Assembly (NCBI GenBank): GCA_017408535.1 | Contig: JAFQUL010000231.1 | Coordinates: 1-16,284 of the forward strand | Reading direction: 5' to 3' | Length of the DNA: 16,284 nt | From: Clostridia bacterium | Lineage (GTDB): Bacteria; Bacillota; Clostridia; Oscillospirales; CAG-272 | Shown: piece by piece, positions 14,508 through 16,284 of the stretch | How the letters are laid out: every line of letters starts with the position of its first letter | How positions within the stretch are numbered: position 1 is the stretch's first letter | Program-made: the position numbers and the translations under genes | The notes under the pieces: generated by a model | Databases searched by the model: none | What the model was told of the DNA's origin: nothing | The model's input: the letters and a program-made list of their open reading frames with translations, nothing else

Positions 14508-14990
14508 TTACACACGGTCAAGGGTCGTCCCCAGCCGTTTTTCCATTTTTACGGTAGTTCCGCGTCCCACCTTGCTCAGTACCGTCAGCCTGTCGGTAAA
14601 GCTCTCCATTACCGCAAAGCCCATACCGCTTCGCTCCCCCTCGGGGTCTGTGGTGAACAGGGGAGTTCTTGCTTCCTCAATATTCGCAATGCCGCAGCCC
14701 CTGTCTCTGACGGTTATCTTTAAGAGAGAGTCCTCGAATATCCTTACCGTTATGTAGATCTCTCCTTTCCCGGGAGTATCTCTGTAGCCGTGGACGATAC
14801 AGTTGGTCACCGCCTCGGATACCGCACATTTAATGTCGGACAGCTCGGATAGGGTAGGATCAAGTACAGAGACAAAGGCGGCTACCGCACTTCTTGCCGC
14901 TTTTTCGTTTACGGATTTTGCCGGGAGGATCAGCCGCATCTCGTTTACCGGTGCGGCAATTGTTTTCCTGCTTTTTGATCTTTCCTTCAT
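14508..14990 (-). CDS. spoIIAB: Anti-sigma F factor and serine kinase SpoIIAB
   Basis: 160 residues of the GHKL ATPase fold. The N-box is EAVTNCIVHGY with E59, N63 and H67; the G1 box is DRGCGI and the G2 box GERSGMGFAVMESF. SpoIIAB binds and blocks SigF, and phosphorylates SpoIIAA on serine. Compared with the B. subtilis protein (about 146 residues, starting near NEMHLEF), this one has a basic extension of about a dozen residues (MKERSKSRKTIAAP) and a slightly longer C-terminus (RLGTTLDRV). The start is supported by AAGGAG 7 nt upstream. Its ATG overlaps the spoIIAA stop as ATGA, which should keep the two proteins at a fixed ratio. Confidence 0.95.
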   Translation of the reverse strand: MKERSKSRKTIAAPVNEMRLILPAKSVNEKAARSAVAAFVSVLDPTLSELSDIKCAVSEAVTNCIVHGYRDTPGKGEIYITVRIFEDSLLKITVRDRGCGIANIEEARTPLFTTDPEGERSGMGFAVMESFTDRLTVLSKVGRGTTVKMEKRLGTTLDRV

Positions 14991-15337
14991 TTCTTTTCTC
15001 CTTTTGATGCTTTTTCTTCGGTAATATCAAATATTCTGTCGGCTCCTGCCAGGTCAAGGAGCCGTTTTATTCTCTCACCGGGATTTTTCAGAGCAAAGCC
15101 GCAGCCGATCTCCTCGGCTGATTTCATCCTGCCCATAATGAGCCCAAGCCCCGAGCTGTCCATAAAGGTCACCCGTGACATATCCACAATCAGCTTGTCC
15201 GGGCGAAGATAGAACAGCTCTGCGTCTATTTTTTCACGTATGGCCTTGGCGCTGTGGTGATCTATCTCTCCGCTAACAGCGGCGGTGAGAACGTTATCTT
15301 TTGTGTCAAAGGACACGGCACAACTGTCAAAAGACAT
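14987..15337 (-). CDS. spoIIAA: Anti-sigma F factor antagonist SpoIIAA
   Basis: 116 residues from the ATG at 15337, a single STAS domain. The phosphorylation loop is VTFMDSSGLGLIMGR, with the target serine in DSSG (S61 or S62). Dephosphorylated SpoIIAA binds SpoIIAB and frees SigF. The C-terminus (KASKGEKK) is basic and overlaps spoIIAB by 4 nt. An upstream in-frame ATG (15367) would add ten residues (MKYQYIGGFF), but those codons contain the ribosome binding site GGAGG, which lies 7 nt before the ATG at 15337; the shorter form is therefore chosen. It is the first gene of the three-gene operon. Confidence 0.95.
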   Translation of the reverse strand: MSFDSCAVSFDTKDNVLTAAVSGEIDHHSAKAIREKIDAELFYLRPDKLIVDMSRVTFMDSSGLGLIMGRMKSAEEIGCGFALKNPGERIKRLLDLAGADRIFDITEEKASKGEKK

Positions 15338-15345
15338 AAAAAAAC

Positions 15346-15391
15346 CTCCGATATACTGATACTTCACTTGGATTATATCAATATATCGGAG
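15346..15391. promoter_or_regulatory. Inverted repeat over the spoIIA -10 region and ribosome binding site
   Basis: Two 16-nt arms (15346-15361 and 15376-15391; CTCCGATATA at one end, TATATCGGAG at the other) pair at 15 of 16 positions around a 14-nt spacer. On the minus strand the downstream arm ends in CGGAG, part of the GGAGG ribosome binding site of spoIIAA (15345-15349). The spacer and upstream arm contain a TATAAT (15372-15377). Confidence 0.75.
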
Positions 15392-15406
15392 TGTATTTTG
15401 TCACAA
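15372..15406 (-). promoter_or_regulatory. Candidate spoIIA operon promoter with palindromic upstream box
   Basis: On the minus strand a TATAAT (15372-15377) lies 23 nt after TTGTGA (15401-15406), too far apart for unaided sigma-A. The -35-like box lies within a perfect 15-nt palindrome (15395-15409, ATTTTGT-C-ACAAAAT) that includes TTTGTCACA, close to the Spo0A box TTTGTCRAA. The wide spacing with a 0A-like box over -35 recalls Spo0A-activated promoters such as B. subtilis spoIIG. A sigma-H promoter, expected from B. subtilis spoIIA, was not evident. Confidence 0.45.
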
Positions 15407-15418
15407 AATGGGACCGGC

Positions 15419-16284
15419 TTAAAGATCTTCGCCGTAAAGTACGAGAAGTCTTTCCTCTATTTCTGTTTTCCTTGAGTCAAGCTCTGCGGCAAGCAGATAA
15501 TCGTAGCCTGCAGGACCGCTCAGCTCTGCCTCTACCTTTTCAAGCTCCTCTTCAAGAGCGGCAAGCTCCTCCCGCATCTTTTGTTTTCTGCGTTCTTCCT
15601 TTTTCGCATCTGCCAGAGCGGCCTTGGCGGCAAGGTACTCCTCCTTTGAGCTTCTCTGTGGGGCGGCCGGCTTTTCTTCACCGCTGTCCGGCTGATTTAA
15701 GAGAGATAGACGGGTCTTCTCCTCGGTGAACTCGGTATATGCCTCACCCGGACGGCGCACGGGATACAGCTTCAGTCCGCCGCCGTCAAAGTCAGCTATC
15801 TTGCTTGCCAGACGGTCGATAAAATATCTGTCGTGAGACACGGCGATAAGAGTACCGTCAAACTCGGACAGCGCCGCTTCAAGCGCCTCTCTTGAGGGAA
15901 TGTCAAGGTGGTTTGTAGGCTCGTCAAGAACGAGGAGGTTCATTTTCGATAGGATCAGCTTAGAGAGGGTGAGACGGGCACGCTCACCGCCCGAGAGAAC
16001 ACCGACACGTCTCTCAATATCGTCACCCTTAAAGAGAAATCTTGCAAGAGTGTTGCGTATCTCGGTCTGGGTGCGGTCGGGATATGCATTCCACAGCTCG
16101 TCAAGTACGGTATTCTGAGGATCGAGATTCTGGTTTTCCTGATCGTAATATCCTATCTCACCGTTATATCCCAGCTCGCTTTCGCCGGATGTTGGGGACA
16201 GCTGACCGAGGATTATCTTAAGAAGGGTGGATTTTCCGCATCCGTTAGGACCGACGAAGAACAGCTTGTCCCCTCTCTTTACCT
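15419..16284 (-). CDS. ABC-F family ATPase, C-terminal half, 5' end outside the window
   Basis: The frame is open to the right edge and ends with TAA at 15419, giving about 288 residues. They form the second nucleotide-binding domain: Walker A GPNGCGKST, the Q-loop region GYYDQENQ, signature LSGGERARL, Walker B LLVLDEPTNHLD and the switch histidine VSHDRYF. A charged tail follows, including a coiled coil (KKEERRKQKMREELAALEEELEKVEAEL) and the end ERLLVLYGEDL. No membrane segments are present, which with LDEPTNHLD marks an ABC-F protein (Uup/YdiF-like) acting on the ribosome rather than a transporter. The first nucleotide-binding domain and linker lie beyond the window, so housekeeping and antibiotic-protection types cannot be separated. 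An ATG at 15943 falls in the Walker B strand and is not the start. Confidence 0.93.
   Translation of the reverse strand, partial: VKRGDKLFFVGPNGCGKSTLLKIILGQLSPTSGESELGYNGEIGYYDQENQNLDPQNTVLDELWNAYPDRTQTEIRNTLARFLFKGDDIERRVGVLSGGERARLTLSKLILSKMNLLVLDEPTNHLDIPSREALEAALSEFDGTLIAVSHDRYFIDRLASKIADFDGGGLKLYPVRRPGEAYTEFTEEKTRLSLLNQPDSGEEKPAAPQRSSKEEYLAAKAALADAKKEERRKQKMREELAALEEELEKVEAELSGPAGYDYLLAAELDSRKTEIEERLLVLYGEDL

Overview
The window comes from a low- to mid-GC, spore-forming Firmicute of class Clostridia, most likely a gut Oscillospiraceae/Ruminococcaceae relative. This rests on four things: a spoIIAA-spoIIAB-sigF operon, the DUF512-der-plsY gene order, a zinc-type ribosomal protein L32 behind a YceD-like (DUF177) gene, and a small fold-back repeat of a type I remember as common in gut Clostridia. 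The genus cannot be fixed from the sequence alone. Every protein gene except trmB is on the minus strand.

Layout from left to right. (1) 1-1187: a minus-strand lipoprotein of DUF6034 type running off the left edge. (2) 1296-8212: one compact six-gene minus-strand operon. It starts at a near-consensus promoter (8184-8212) and ends at a strong hairpin (1296-1336). In transcription order it reads DUF512 radical SAM protein, der, plsY, PHP-domain hydrolase, SDR dehydrogenase, alkaline-phosphatase-superfamily hydrolase. Its first half is housekeeping (ribosome assembly, phospholipid synthesis). Its second half is a three-gene metabolic cassette I cannot assign to a known pathway. (3) 8248-10859: a second minus-strand operon of a multi-pass membrane protein, a DUF4097 surface-type protein, a YceD-like protein and rpmF. 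rpmF has its own promoter inside the end of the YceD gene. (4) 10819-11705: trmB on the plus strand, divergent from operon (3), with its own promoter and terminator. (5) 11761-11902: a fold-back, MITE-like element. (6) 11963-13577: a stand-alone cytosolic GH63-like glycoside hydrolase, visibly richer in A+T than most neighbours, with a consensus promoter whose -35 box lies inside a long dyad. (7) 13618-15409: the sporulation operon spoIIAA-spoIIAB-sigF, with an unusual promoter/leader region. (8) 15419-16284: the C-terminal half of an ABC-F ATPase running off the right edge.

How the genes work together: SpoIIAA, SpoIIAB and SigF are the anti-anti-sigma factor, anti-sigma kinase and forespore sigma factor of early sporulation. 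Der, DUF177/YceD, L32, TrmB and the ABC-F protein all serve the translation machinery. PlsY makes lysophosphatidic acid. The most interesting unexplained items are the PHP-SDR-phosphatase cassette, the nested dyads over the spoIIA promoter and ribosome binding site, the dyad over the glycosidase promoter, and the fold-back repeat. I found no clear sign of a wholly new defence or mobile system, and no CRISPR array, tRNA, rRNA or transposase.
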